NCBI GenBank assembly: GCA_052031065.1 | Contig: JBPEXY010000177.1 | Coordinates: 1 to 21,974 of the forward strand | Direction: 5' to 3' | DNA: 21,974 nt | Source of the DNA: JBPEXY01 sp052031065 | GTDB taxonomy: Bacteria; Pseudomonadota; Gammaproteobacteria; Immundisolibacterales; Immundisolibacteraceae | Shown: in pieces, positions 6,885-13,426 of the stretch | Numbering within the stretch: position 1 is the stretch's first letter | Layout: the number at the start of each line of letters is the position of its first letter | Made by a program: the position numbers and the translations under genes | Notes under the pieces: generated by a model | Seen by the model: the letters and a program-made list of their open reading frames with translations, nothing else | Told to the model about the DNA's origin: nothing | The model's database searches: none

Positions 6885-9005
6885 CTAGGATGCGGGATAG
6901 AAGCCGCTGCCAGAGGCGACCATATCCTGTAGCAATTTAGGTGGCAAGAATCGCTCGCCATGCTGTTCGGCGAGCTGTTTGGCCTCGGCAACGAACTCAC
7001 TAATACCCACTGTCTCGATATATGAAATGACTCCGCCAGTCCAGGGCGGAAATCCCCAGCCAAGAATCGAGCCGATGTCGGCGTCCAGCGGTGTGGTGAC
7101 GACGTTGTCCTCAAGGCAGCGGGCGGCATCAATCGCCTGTGCATAAAGCAACCGCTTCTTTACCTGTTCCACCGCCGGTTGTTGCGCGGCCTGGGGGTAG
7201 TGGACGGCCAGCTCTGGCCAGAGCTGTTTATCGCCAGAGTAGTCGTAGAAACCTTTGCCAGCGCCTTTGCCGGTGCGCTCAAACTGTTCCACGAACTGTT
7301 GAACAACTGGCCAGCCAACGGTGGGTTTGAAATCGTCACCGAGGTCGGCTTCCCACTGTTTGCGAACTTTATAGAGCAGGCCAATCTGTACTTCATCGGC
7401 AAGTTCCAGTGGTCCCAGTGGCATGCCGGTCATGCGGCCGGCATTCTCGATCAACGCCGGTTTGACCCCCTCGGCGAGCATCGCCATGCCCTCTTCACAG
7501 TAGGTACAGACCACTCTGCTGGTATAGAAACCGCGGGCATCGTTCACCACGATCGGGGTTTTGCCAATCGCCTTGACGAAATCCATGGTTGCCGCGAGGG
7601 TGGCGTCGCTGGTCTGTTCGCCGCGAATGATTTCCACCAGTCCCATGCGATGTACCGGCGAGAAGAAATGGATGCCGATAAAGTTCTCTGGTTTTCGCCA
7701 GGTCTGCGCCAGCCCGGTAATTGGCAGAGTTGAGGTGTTGGAGCCAAACACAATGTCGTCGCCGAGCTGTTCGGCGACTTTGGCCGTAACCTCCGCTTTG
7801 ACCTCGCGGTTTTCAAACACCGCTTCGACCACCAGGTCGGTACCGGCTAGATCCTCATAGCGGCTGGTTGCGGTCACCAGCGCGAGTATTTCTTCGCGTT
7901 GGGATTCACTCAGCCGGCCTTTTTCAACTTCACGATCGAGCAGTTTTTGAATCCCAGCCTTACCGCGCTCAGCTGCCTCATCCGTGGTGTCCAGTAGTAT
8001 GGTTGGCAAGCCACGGGTGACGCAGGCGTGGGCGATACCACTGCCCATCAGTCCGGCGCCGAGCACGGCTACCTGAGTCGGTGGTTTAGGTTCAAATCCC
8101 TTTGGGCGGTTTTTTAATTTATTGGCCGCCTGCATGCCGAAAAACAGCGAACGGATCATGTTTTGCGCAACCTTGCCGGTGGCGGTGCGGCCAAAGTATT
8201 TGGCTTCGATTTCCAGTCCGCGGTCGATGGGGCTGTTGATACTGTCATGAACGGCGGCGAGTACCGCCAGCGGTGCCGGGTAATTGCCCTGGCTCTGCTC
8301 TCTAAGCATGGCATTGGCCACGGCCATGAAGTCCTGGTTGCCGGGGTCGGTCAGATCGCCGCCGGGGGGTATAAACCCTTTTTGGTCCCACGGGTTGCCT
8401 GCTTGACCACCATCGAGAATCCACTGTTTTGCCGCCTTGAGCAATTTCTCCGGCGGTACAATTTCATCGACGATACCGAGCTTGAGCGCCTGCTGAACCT
8501 TGATTCGCTTGCCTTCGGCCATCAGTGGCACGGCCTGTTTGATGCCGATCAGGCGGGTCAGGCGCTGGGTGCCACCAGCACCGGGAATCACACCGATGGT
8601 CACTTCCACCAGGCCGATCCGGGTTTTCGGGTTGTCTGCCGCGATCCGGTAATGACAGCCGAGGCAGAGTTCAAGCCCACCGCCAAGGGCGGTGCCGTTA
8701 ATGGCGGCGACGACCGGTTTGCCGCAGGTTTCCAGGTGGCGAATCATCCCCTGGGCAGCACCGGCAAGTTCTGCCATTTTGGCAGCGTCGGAAACCCCGA
8801 GAAACATACTGATATCGGCGCCAGCGAGAAAATCCTTGCGTGCCGAGGTGATGACCATGCCAGTCACTTTTTCATCCGCTACTGCACGGTCGACTGCTTC
8901 GGTGAAGGCAGCCATTGACTGCTGGCTGAGAATATTGGTGCCGGCCTCCGTCATGTTCCAGGTGATGACCGCGATCCCGGTCTGGTCTACGTCGTAATCG
9001 ATCAT
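6885..9005 (-). CDS. fadJ: Multifunctional fatty-acid oxidation protein: enoyl-CoA hydratase / 3-hydroxyacyl-CoA dehydrogenase
   Basis: Carries out hydration of trans-2-enoyl-CoA and NAD-dependent oxidation of 3-hydroxyacyl-CoA, the middle steps of beta-oxidation, as the alpha subunit partnered by the adjacent thiolase. The product is 706 residues, close to FadJ (about 714). The N-terminal crotonase domain (about 1-190) has the oxyanion-hole pattern ARKDFLAGADI and the two catalytic glutamates, Glu112 (GGGLELCLG) and Glu134 (GLVEVTIGVIPGAGG). The dehydrogenase half has the NAD-binding GAGLMGSG at 316-323 and the catalytic His446 in HFFSPVHRM, then two C-terminal helical domains with GKGAGKGFYDY. 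The ATG at 9003-9005 is preceded by AGGGG. It lies 11 bases after the thiolase stop, as the second gene of that operon. FadB and FadJ are hard to separate by eye; length favours FadJ. Confidence 0.93.
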   Translation of the reverse strand: MIDYDVDQTGIAVITWNMTEAGTNILSQQSMAAFTEAVDRAVADEKVTGMVITSARKDFLAGADISMFLGVSDAAKMAELAGAAQGMIRHLETCGKPVVAAINGTALGGGLELCLGCHYRIAADNPKTRIGLVEVTIGVIPGAGGTQRLTRLIGIKQAVPLMAEGKRIKVQQALKLGIVDEIVPPEKLLKAAKQWILDGGQAGNPWDQKGFIPPGGDLTDPGNQDFMAVANAMLREQSQGNYPAPLAVLAAVHDSINSPIDRGLEIEAKYFGRTATGKVAQNMIRSLFFGMQAANKLKNRPKGFEPKPPTQVAVLGAGLMGSGIAHACVTRGLPTILLDTTDEAAERGKAGIQKLLDREVEKGRLSESQREEILALVTATSRYEDLAGTDLVVEAVFENREVKAEVTAKVAEQLGDDIVFGSNTSTLPITGLAQTWRKPENFIGIHFFSPVHRMGLVEIIRGEQTSDATLAATMDFVKAIGKTPIVVNDARGFYTSRVVCTYCEEGMAMLAEGVKPALIENAGRMTGMPLGPLELADEVQIGLLYKVRKQWEADLGDDFKPTVGWPVVQQFVEQFERTGKGAGKGFYDYSGDKQLWPELAVHYPQAAQQPAVEQVKKRLLYAQAIDAARCLEDNVVTTPLDADIGSILGWGFPPWTGGVISYIETVGISEFVAEAKQLAEQHGERFLPPKLLQDMVASGSGFYPAS

Positions 9006-9016
9006 GCCGCTACCCC

Positions 9017-10225
9017 TTAAACCCGTTCGATGATTGTTGCGGTGCCCATGCCAGCACCGATGCAGAGAGTCACCAGCGCGGTATTCAGGTCGCGCCGTTC
9101 CAGCTCGTCAAGCACGGTCCCCAGCAGCATGGCTCCGGTTGCACCAAGCGGGTGGCCCATCGCGATGGCGCCACCATTAACGTTGACTTTATCGATGGGC
9201 ACCTCCATTTCCTGCAGGAATTTGAGTACCACCGCAGCGAACGCCTCATTCACCTCAAAAAGGTCGATGTCGTCGACGCTCATACCGGCTCGTTTAAGCA
9301 CTTTTCTGGCACTTGGTGCAGGACCGGTGAGCATGATGGTCGGTTCACTGCCAATGGAAGCGAAAGCACGAATACGGGCTCTTGGTTTCAATCCGGCCGC
9401 TTTACCGGCGCTTTCACTGCCAATGAGTACCGCAGCTGCACCATCGACTATTCCTGAGGAGTTGCCGGCATGGTGGACGTGGTTGATCTGTTCTACTTCG
9501 GGGTAGCGCTGGATGGCGACAGAGTCAAAACCGTACTGCTGTCCCAGCATCGCAAAGGCGGGTTTGAGTCCGGCCAGGTCATCGGCGGTGGTACCAGTGC
9601 GGATATGTTCGTCGTGGTCCAGCAAAAGTACACCATTGATATCGTGAATCGGTATTTGAGAACCTTTAAACCTGCCTTCATCACGAGCAGTGGTGGCCAG
9701 TCGCTGTGAACGTTCAGCGTACTCGTCGACCTGTCGGCGGCTGAAACCCTCCAGGGTTGCGATCAGGTCGGCTGAAACTCCCTGGGGAATGAAGTGGCTG
9801 TTAAAGGCGACCTGCGGGTCGGTGGACCAGGCGCCGCCTGCCTGTCCCAAAGAGACCCGTGACATTGACTCAACCCCGCCGGCGATCATCATTTCGGTCT
9901 GGCCCGCCATGACCTGCGCAGAAGCCATATTCACCGCTTCAAGTCCTGAAGCACAAAACCGGTTGATCTGTACCCCGGCAACCGTTTCCGCGAACCCGGC
10001 TTCCATTGCTGCCACCCGAGCGATGTCGGCACCTTGCTCACCAACCGGGCTGACGACTCCCATGATCACGTCGTCAACCAGCGAGGTGTCTAGCTCGTTG
10101 CGGTCTCGGGTGGCCTGCAGCACGGCGCTGGCAAGTCGGATTGGTGTCACCTCGTGCAGGGCACCATCTGGTTTGCCACGTCCGCGCGGGGTGCGTACGG
10201 TATCGTAGATAAAGGCGTCCGCCAT
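9017..10225 (-). CDS. Acetyl-CoA C-acyltransferase (3-ketoacyl-CoA thiolase, FadA/FadI type)
   Basis: Cleaves 3-ketoacyl-CoA with CoA to release acetyl-CoA, the last step of each beta-oxidation round. It probably forms the complex with the FadJ-type protein encoded 11 bases downstream. The 402-residue product has the full thiolase catalytic set: nucleophile Cys91 (NRFCASGLEAVN), His358 (GGAIAMGHPLGATGA) and Cys388 (LCIGAGMG); the loop HAGNSSGIVDGAAA is also present. An upstream in-frame ATG at 10249 would add eight residues, but the ATG at 10223-10225 has a strong GAGGAG at proper distance and begins MADAFIYDTVRTPRG as the family does. A candidate promoter and operator lie 100-140 bases upstream. 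It could also act in the synthetic direction on acetyl-CoA, feeding PHA synthesis; sequence alone does not decide. Confidence 0.93.
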   Translation of the reverse strand: MADAFIYDTVRTPRGRGKPDGALHEVTPIRLASAVLQATRDRNELDTSLVDDVIMGVVSPVGEQGADIARVAAMEAGFAETVAGVQINRFCASGLEAVNMASAQVMAGQTEMMIAGGVESMSRVSLGQAGGAWSTDPQVAFNSHFIPQGVSADLIATLEGFSRRQVDEYAERSQRLATTARDEGRFKGSQIPIHDINGVLLLDHDEHIRTGTTADDLAGLKPAFAMLGQQYGFDSVAIQRYPEVEQINHVHHAGNSSGIVDGAAAVLIGSESAGKAAGLKPRARIRAFASIGSEPTIMLTGPAPSARKVLKRAGMSVDDIDLFEVNEAFAAVVLKFLQEMEVPIDKVNVNGGAIAMGHPLGATGAMLLGTVLDELERRDLNTALVTLCIGAGMGTATIIERV

Positions 10226-10331
10226 GGGGTTCTCCTCGTCAAAATCCACCAGGGGTTAATCCGTTCAGGGATTGGGCTCCGGCCTGGTAGGTCAACAGTC
10301 TGTCGACCGATGAACAAGCGTAACTTGCGAA

Positions 10332-10367
10332 TCGCGAACGAATGTTACGAACGCGACAGTGATTATA
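10332..10367 (-). promoter_or_regulatory. Candidate promoter -10 box and overlapping operator of the thiolase-fadJ operon
   Basis: On the minus strand a perfect TATAAT occupies 10367 to 10362, predicting a start near 10355. The -35 region is poor (AAATTA at 17-base spacing). The palindrome TCGCGAACG, seven bases, CGAACGCGA (10332-10356; seven of nine positions pair) lies right over the predicted start, where a repressor would sit. The regulator is unknown; fatty-acid repressors of the TetR type (such as PsrA) often use such sites, but this is not the PsrA consensus as I know it. Confidence 0.42.
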
Positions 10368-10533
10368 TTATGGGTCCGGTCGGTTAATTTACTGTGTGCC
10401 TGTGACCGCTGTCATCCTTAGCGGTTGCATGGGGTTCTGAAAGCTGCCGAAGCCAGGGTTTAATCCGAAAAATTTCCCCGCAAGACAGGTGGTCTGGTAG
10501 CTAACGAAAAGTCGTGACTGGTAGTAACCGGCA

Positions 10534-10560
10534 CCAACTTGACTCCAACTTGACTCCAAC
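10534..10560 (+). repeat. 11-bp tandem repeat upstream of pheA
   Basis: CCAACTTGACT is present twice in direct succession (10534-10544, 10545-10555), followed by a partial third CCAAC (10556-10560). Each full unit contains TTGACT, a good -35-like hexamer, though no good -10 box follows at 16-18 bases. Confidence 0.85.
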
Positions 10561-10691
10561 GGGAGAGATAGCTGGCGCGTTGCTCACTGGAACAGTACAG
10601 CTCGCGATACACTGTGTTTTTTCTCTCCCGTTTCTGGTGGCTGAGATTACCAGTCAGATTAACTTTCAGAGCGTGCCACGATGGATTTGTT

Positions 10692-11549
10692 ATGAGCAAC
10701 AGCCCCCTAACGATTACCTTTCAGGGGGAACCAGGCGCCTATTCCGAGCTCGCCTGTGTCAATGTCTACCCGGACTATGAGCGGATACCAAGTCTCACCT
10801 TTGAAGACGCTTTTGCGCGGGTCGAAAACGGCGAAGCAGATTTGGCGATGATTCCACTGGAAAACTCGACCGCCGGTAGAGTGGAGGAGATTTACCACCA
10901 GATTCCCTCTACGCCGTTGTTTATTATTGGTGAACATTTTGAACCTATCTCTCACTGCCTGATGGCCCCGGTTGGGACAACGCTGGTGGAGCTGACCCAC
11001 GTCGGCTCACATCCCCAGGCGCTCGCCCAATGTGCCGATAATATCGCTGCTCTTGGGCTGCAGCGGGTGGTGAAGGGCGATACCGCCGGTGCCGCGCAGG
11101 AGCTGGCCCAGGAACCGCAGGCCGGTCACGGGGCGATTGCATCGCGTCTGGCGGCTGAGCTTTACGGCCTGGAGGTGTTAAAGGCTGATTTTCAGGATTT
11201 GACCGGCAATACGACCCGGTTTCTGGTGTTCTCTCGCGATCCGGTGGTGGAGCCATACCAATCGGACAAACGCTATATCACCTCGCTGATGTTCCGGGTG
11301 CGAAACCGACCCGCGGCCCTCTACAAGGCTCTGGGTGGATTTGCCACCGGTGGTATCAATCTGGTGAAGCTGGAAAGTTATATGCCGGAAGATAATTTTC
11401 AGGCGTCGCAGTTTTACCTTGATATGGAAGCCCATTGTGACGAGCAGCGCTTCCACTATGCACTGGAGGAGCTGCAGTTCTATTCGGAGACGGTGCGTAT
11501 CCTCGGTACCTATAGCGCCCACGCACATCGGTTTAAGCAGGCGAGCTAG
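10692..11549 (+). CDS. pheA: Prephenate dehydratase, monofunctional, with C-terminal ACT domain
   Basis: Converts prephenate to phenylpyruvate in phenylalanine synthesis. The product is 285 residues. The dehydratase domain (about 6-185) begins ITFQGEPGAYSE, has IPLENSTAGRV (54-64) and the catalytic TTRF at 174-177. The ACT domain (about 195-280) has NRPAALYKALGGF and VKLESYMP, with LESY in place of the ESRP phenylalanine-binding motif of enterobacterial PheA. There is no N-terminal chorismate mutase domain, unlike the bifunctional P-protein usual in Gammaproteobacteria; the ACT region with QASQFYLDMEAH resembles the alphaproteobacterial form. The frame is open upstream to 10614, but the ATG at 10692 gives the family start and has GGA seven bases ahead. 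A four-codon frame (10681-10695) overlaps this start by ATGA. Confidence 0.95.
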   Translation: MSNSPLTITFQGEPGAYSELACVNVYPDYERIPSLTFEDAFARVENGEADLAMIPLENSTAGRVEEIYHQIPSTPLFIIGEHFEPISHCLMAPVGTTLVELTHVGSHPQALAQCADNIAALGLQRVVKGDTAGAAQELAQEPQAGHGAIASRLAAELYGLEVLKADFQDLTGNTTRFLVFSRDPVVEPYQSDKRYITSLMFRVRNRPAALYKALGGFATGGINLVKLESYMPEDNFQASQFYLDMEAHCDEQRFHYALEELQFYSETVRILGTYSAHAHRFKQAS

Positions 11550-11604
11550 AGAACCCCGCGGGCTTTATCAGTTTGTTCACCAGGCCGGTCCAGGCAAGCA
11601 GGTC

Positions 11605-12957
11605 CTATCCGGTTTGGGGAAGGTTTGATAGTGCCTCGTCAATCGCCTGTTGGGGATAGTCGTAATCCTCCAGCTCACCGGCAAAGTAGCGGTCGTAGGA
11701 AGACATATCGAAGTGGCCATGGCCGGAGAGGTTAAAAAAAATTGTCTTCGCCTCGCCACTTTCCCGGCACCGTAATGCCTCATCAATGGCGGCGCGAATG
11801 GCGTGGTTTGATTCCGGCGCGGGAATAATGCCCTCGCTGCGGGCAAACTCGACGCCAGCTTCGAAGGTGGCGATCTGCTTCACGGCAACTGCGCTGATTA
11901 ATCGCCGTTCCACGAGTTGTGCCAGCTGAGGTGCGCTACCGTGATAGCGCAGGCCACCGGCGTGGATTCCCGGCGGTACAAAATCGTGGCCGAGGGTATA
12001 CATCAGCATCATCGGTGTCAGTCCTGCGGTATCGCCAAAATCGTAAGCGTAGTGGCCACGGGTCAATGTTGGGCAACTGGCGGGCTCCACCGCCACCAGT
12101 TCCACCGGCTTACCGTTAGCCTTATCGGCTAAAAAAGGAAAGGCAACACCGGCGAAATTGGAACCGCCGCCGCAGGGCGCGAAGATGATGTCGGGATAAT
12201 CGCCCGCGATTTTAAATTGCTTGATTGCCTCCTGGCCGATGATGGTTTGATGCAGCAACACATGGTTAAGCACCGAGCCGAGGGTGTAGCTGCTGTCCGC
12301 ACGGCTCGCCGCATCCTCGACCGCCTCGCTAATGGCGATTCCCAACGACCCGGTGGTGTCAGGGCTGAGTTCAAGTTGATGGCGCCCCGCCTGGGTCAGG
12401 TTACTTGGGCTGGCCACAACATCGGCGCCCCAGGTCTGCATCATTGAACGACGGAACGGTTTCTGTTCGTAACTCACCCTGACCATATAGATCATCACTT
12501 CAAGGCCGAACAGCTGGCCGGCCCAGGCGATTGACGAACCCCATTGGCCGGCGCCGGTTTCGGTGGTTAGACGATTGCGACCGGCGAGCTTGTTGTAGTA
12601 AGCCTGTGGCACTGCCGAGTTGGGCTTGTGCGAGCCCGCCGCGCTACACCCCTCATATTTATAGTAAATCCGCGCCGGGGTACCGAGCTGCTGTTCCAGT
12701 CGATGGGCGCGATGCAGTGGTGTCGGGCGCCACTGTTGATAGAGCTCGCGGACTGCGGCTGGTATCTCTATCCAGCGCTGGGTAGAGACTTCCTGCTCAA
12801 TCAGGGTCTCGGGGAAAATCGCCGCCAGGGAGTCAGGGGTCGCTGGTTGGCCATCACCGCCGAGTACGGCTGCAAACGGCTCATCAAGGTCGGCGGCGAT
12901 GTTATACCAGTGGGTCGGCATATCGCTTTCTGACAGCTGGATTTTGTAGCTGGTCAT
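11605..12957 (-). CDS. trpB: Tryptophan synthase beta chain, TrpB2 type (PLP enzyme)
   Basis: A PLP-dependent beta-replacement enzyme expected to join indole and serine to tryptophan. TrpB2 proteins are longer than TrpB1 and often lack a TrpA partner; none is seen here. The 450-residue product fits TrpB2 length. It has RPTPLHRAHRLEQQLG, the PLP lysine Lys111 in AAGSHKPNSA, the indole-side TETGAGQWGSS (132-142), the PLP phosphate-binding GGGSN (263-267), and a C-terminal SGHGHFD. TrpB1 instead has a GAHKIN-type lysine motif, which argues for TrpB2. The ATG at 12955-12957 follows GGGGG at about nine bases. It converges with pheA (55 bases between stops), so two aromatic amino acid genes sit side by side. 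It could serve for indole salvage or serine deamination rather than the main pathway. Confidence 0.92.
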   Translation of the reverse strand: MTSYKIQLSESDMPTHWYNIAADLDEPFAAVLGGDGQPATPDSLAAIFPETLIEQEVSTQRWIEIPAAVRELYQQWRPTPLHRAHRLEQQLGTPARIYYKYEGCSAAGSHKPNSAVPQAYYNKLAGRNRLTTETGAGQWGSSIAWAGQLFGLEVMIYMVRVSYEQKPFRRSMMQTWGADVVASPSNLTQAGRHQLELSPDTTGSLGIAISEAVEDAASRADSSYTLGSVLNHVLLHQTIIGQEAIKQFKIAGDYPDIIFAPCGGGSNFAGVAFPFLADKANGKPVELVAVEPASCPTLTRGHYAYDFGDTAGLTPMMLMYTLGHDFVPPGIHAGGLRYHGSAPQLAQLVERRLISAVAVKQIATFEAGVEFARSEGIIPAPESNHAIRAAIDEALRCRESGEAKTIFFNLSGHGHFDMSSYDRYFAGELEDYDYPQQAIDEALSNLPQTG

Positions 12958-13016
12958 TACTTAGCCCCCTGAATTGGACGAAACTGTACCGGTCTGGCGA
13001 TAGTGATCAAACTGCG

Positions 13017-13073
13017 GTGTCGAGACACTGGCTCCTGGCACAGCTTCCCGCTCGCCTGAACCTGAGAGAGCTG
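13017..13073 (-). promoter_or_regulatory. Possible structured leader of trpB2
   Basis: As minus-strand RNA, CAGCT (13073 to 13069) pairs with AGCTG (13045 to 13041), enclosing CTCTCAGG (13068 to 13061) and a nearby GAG. A second hairpin, GTGTC/GACAC (13017-13028), follows. The CTCTCAGG element is reminiscent of the 3' half of a glycine riboswitch aptamer, but I cannot find the required 5' half. Treat as a candidate only. Confidence 0.25.
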
Positions 13074-13320
13074 ATTCTAGCCTGAATAGGGCCGTTCTGG
13101 TGCCGCGTCGCGGCGGTTGCACTGTGCTACATCTATGGTTTCGTTGGCCTGGATCTGGGGCTGGGTCATGGCTCATTCAACCGTCGTGTCGGCTTGCCTG
13201 TGCAGCCCTAAATCGGTATCTTGCGCAGCTTTTTGCAAAGCTCCCTGCAAACCAGACATCCCTGTTTCGGGCGCCTGTTGGCCTGAGATGGGACCGTGCA
13301 CCGGGGTGCCAGTTGGCCAG

Positions 13321-13375
13321 GTCGTTACCGGGCGTGACGACGGGAGATCGCTGTAATCACCCCTGAAACAGCGAT
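13321..13375 (+). promoter_or_regulatory. Two adjacent inverted repeats upstream of the beta-oxidation/ETF operon
   Basis: GTCGTTAC (13321-13328) pairs with GTGACGAC (13334-13341), 8 bp with one G-U, loop CGGGC. Next, ATCGCTGT (13347-13354) and ACAGCGAT (13368-13375) form a perfect 8-bp inverted repeat with a 13-base spacer. They end about 50 bases before the ATG at 13427. They could be leader RNA stems or regulator sites. Confidence 0.4.
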
Positions 13376-13426
13376 GGATAAGGCGCTACCCGACATAAAT
13401 GCCGGATTTGAAACGGACTCTAAACG

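Larger units (their letters stand above)
10226..10691. other. Divergent regulatory region between the thiolase operon and pheA
   Basis: These 466 bases hold no gene I can support. On the thiolase side are an imperfect palindrome (10332-10356) and a TATAAT (minus strand, 10362-10367). On the pheA side is an 11-bp tandem repeat (10534-10560) followed by about 130 bases of leader. I found no convincing -10/-35 pair for pheA. Confidence 0.6.
12958..13426. other. Divergent intergenic region between trpB2 and the beta-oxidation/ETF operon
   Basis: No gene supported in 469 bases. On the trpB2 side is a possible leader RNA (13017-13073, minus strand). On the operon side are a perfect hairpin AGCTTT-TTGC-AAAGCT (13227-13242) and two consecutive stems (13321-13341 and 13347-13375). 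A plus-strand frame at 13117-13356 is rich in Cys but has no family features. I found no convincing promoter on either side. Confidence 0.6.

Noticed and set aside
8085..8105. GGTTCAAATCC resembling a tRNA T-loop
   Set aside because: It lies in the fadJ coding frame and no cloverleaf arms can be built around it.
8163..8918. Long plus-strand open frame (251 codons) inside the fadJ gene
   Set aside because: It is antisense to a fully conserved beta-oxidation protein with intact catalytic motifs, shows no family features of its own and arises from the codon bias of the real gene.
10226..10249. Earlier ATG start for the thiolase gene
   Set aside because: It would add MDFDEENP, not a family feature, and would place the strong GAGGAG inside the coding sequence; the ATG at 10225 uses that site.
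13041..13073. Glycine riboswitch upstream of trpB2
   Set aside because: Only the CTCTCAGG part resembles the aptamer; the GGAGAG and CCGAAGGAG-type elements of the 5' half are not found, so I do not call the class.
13117..13356. Plus-strand frame encoding a small Cys-rich peptide-like sequence (79 codons)
   Set aside because: Cysteines are irregularly placed, there is no ribosome binding site, and the frame spans several inverted repeats; more likely chance.
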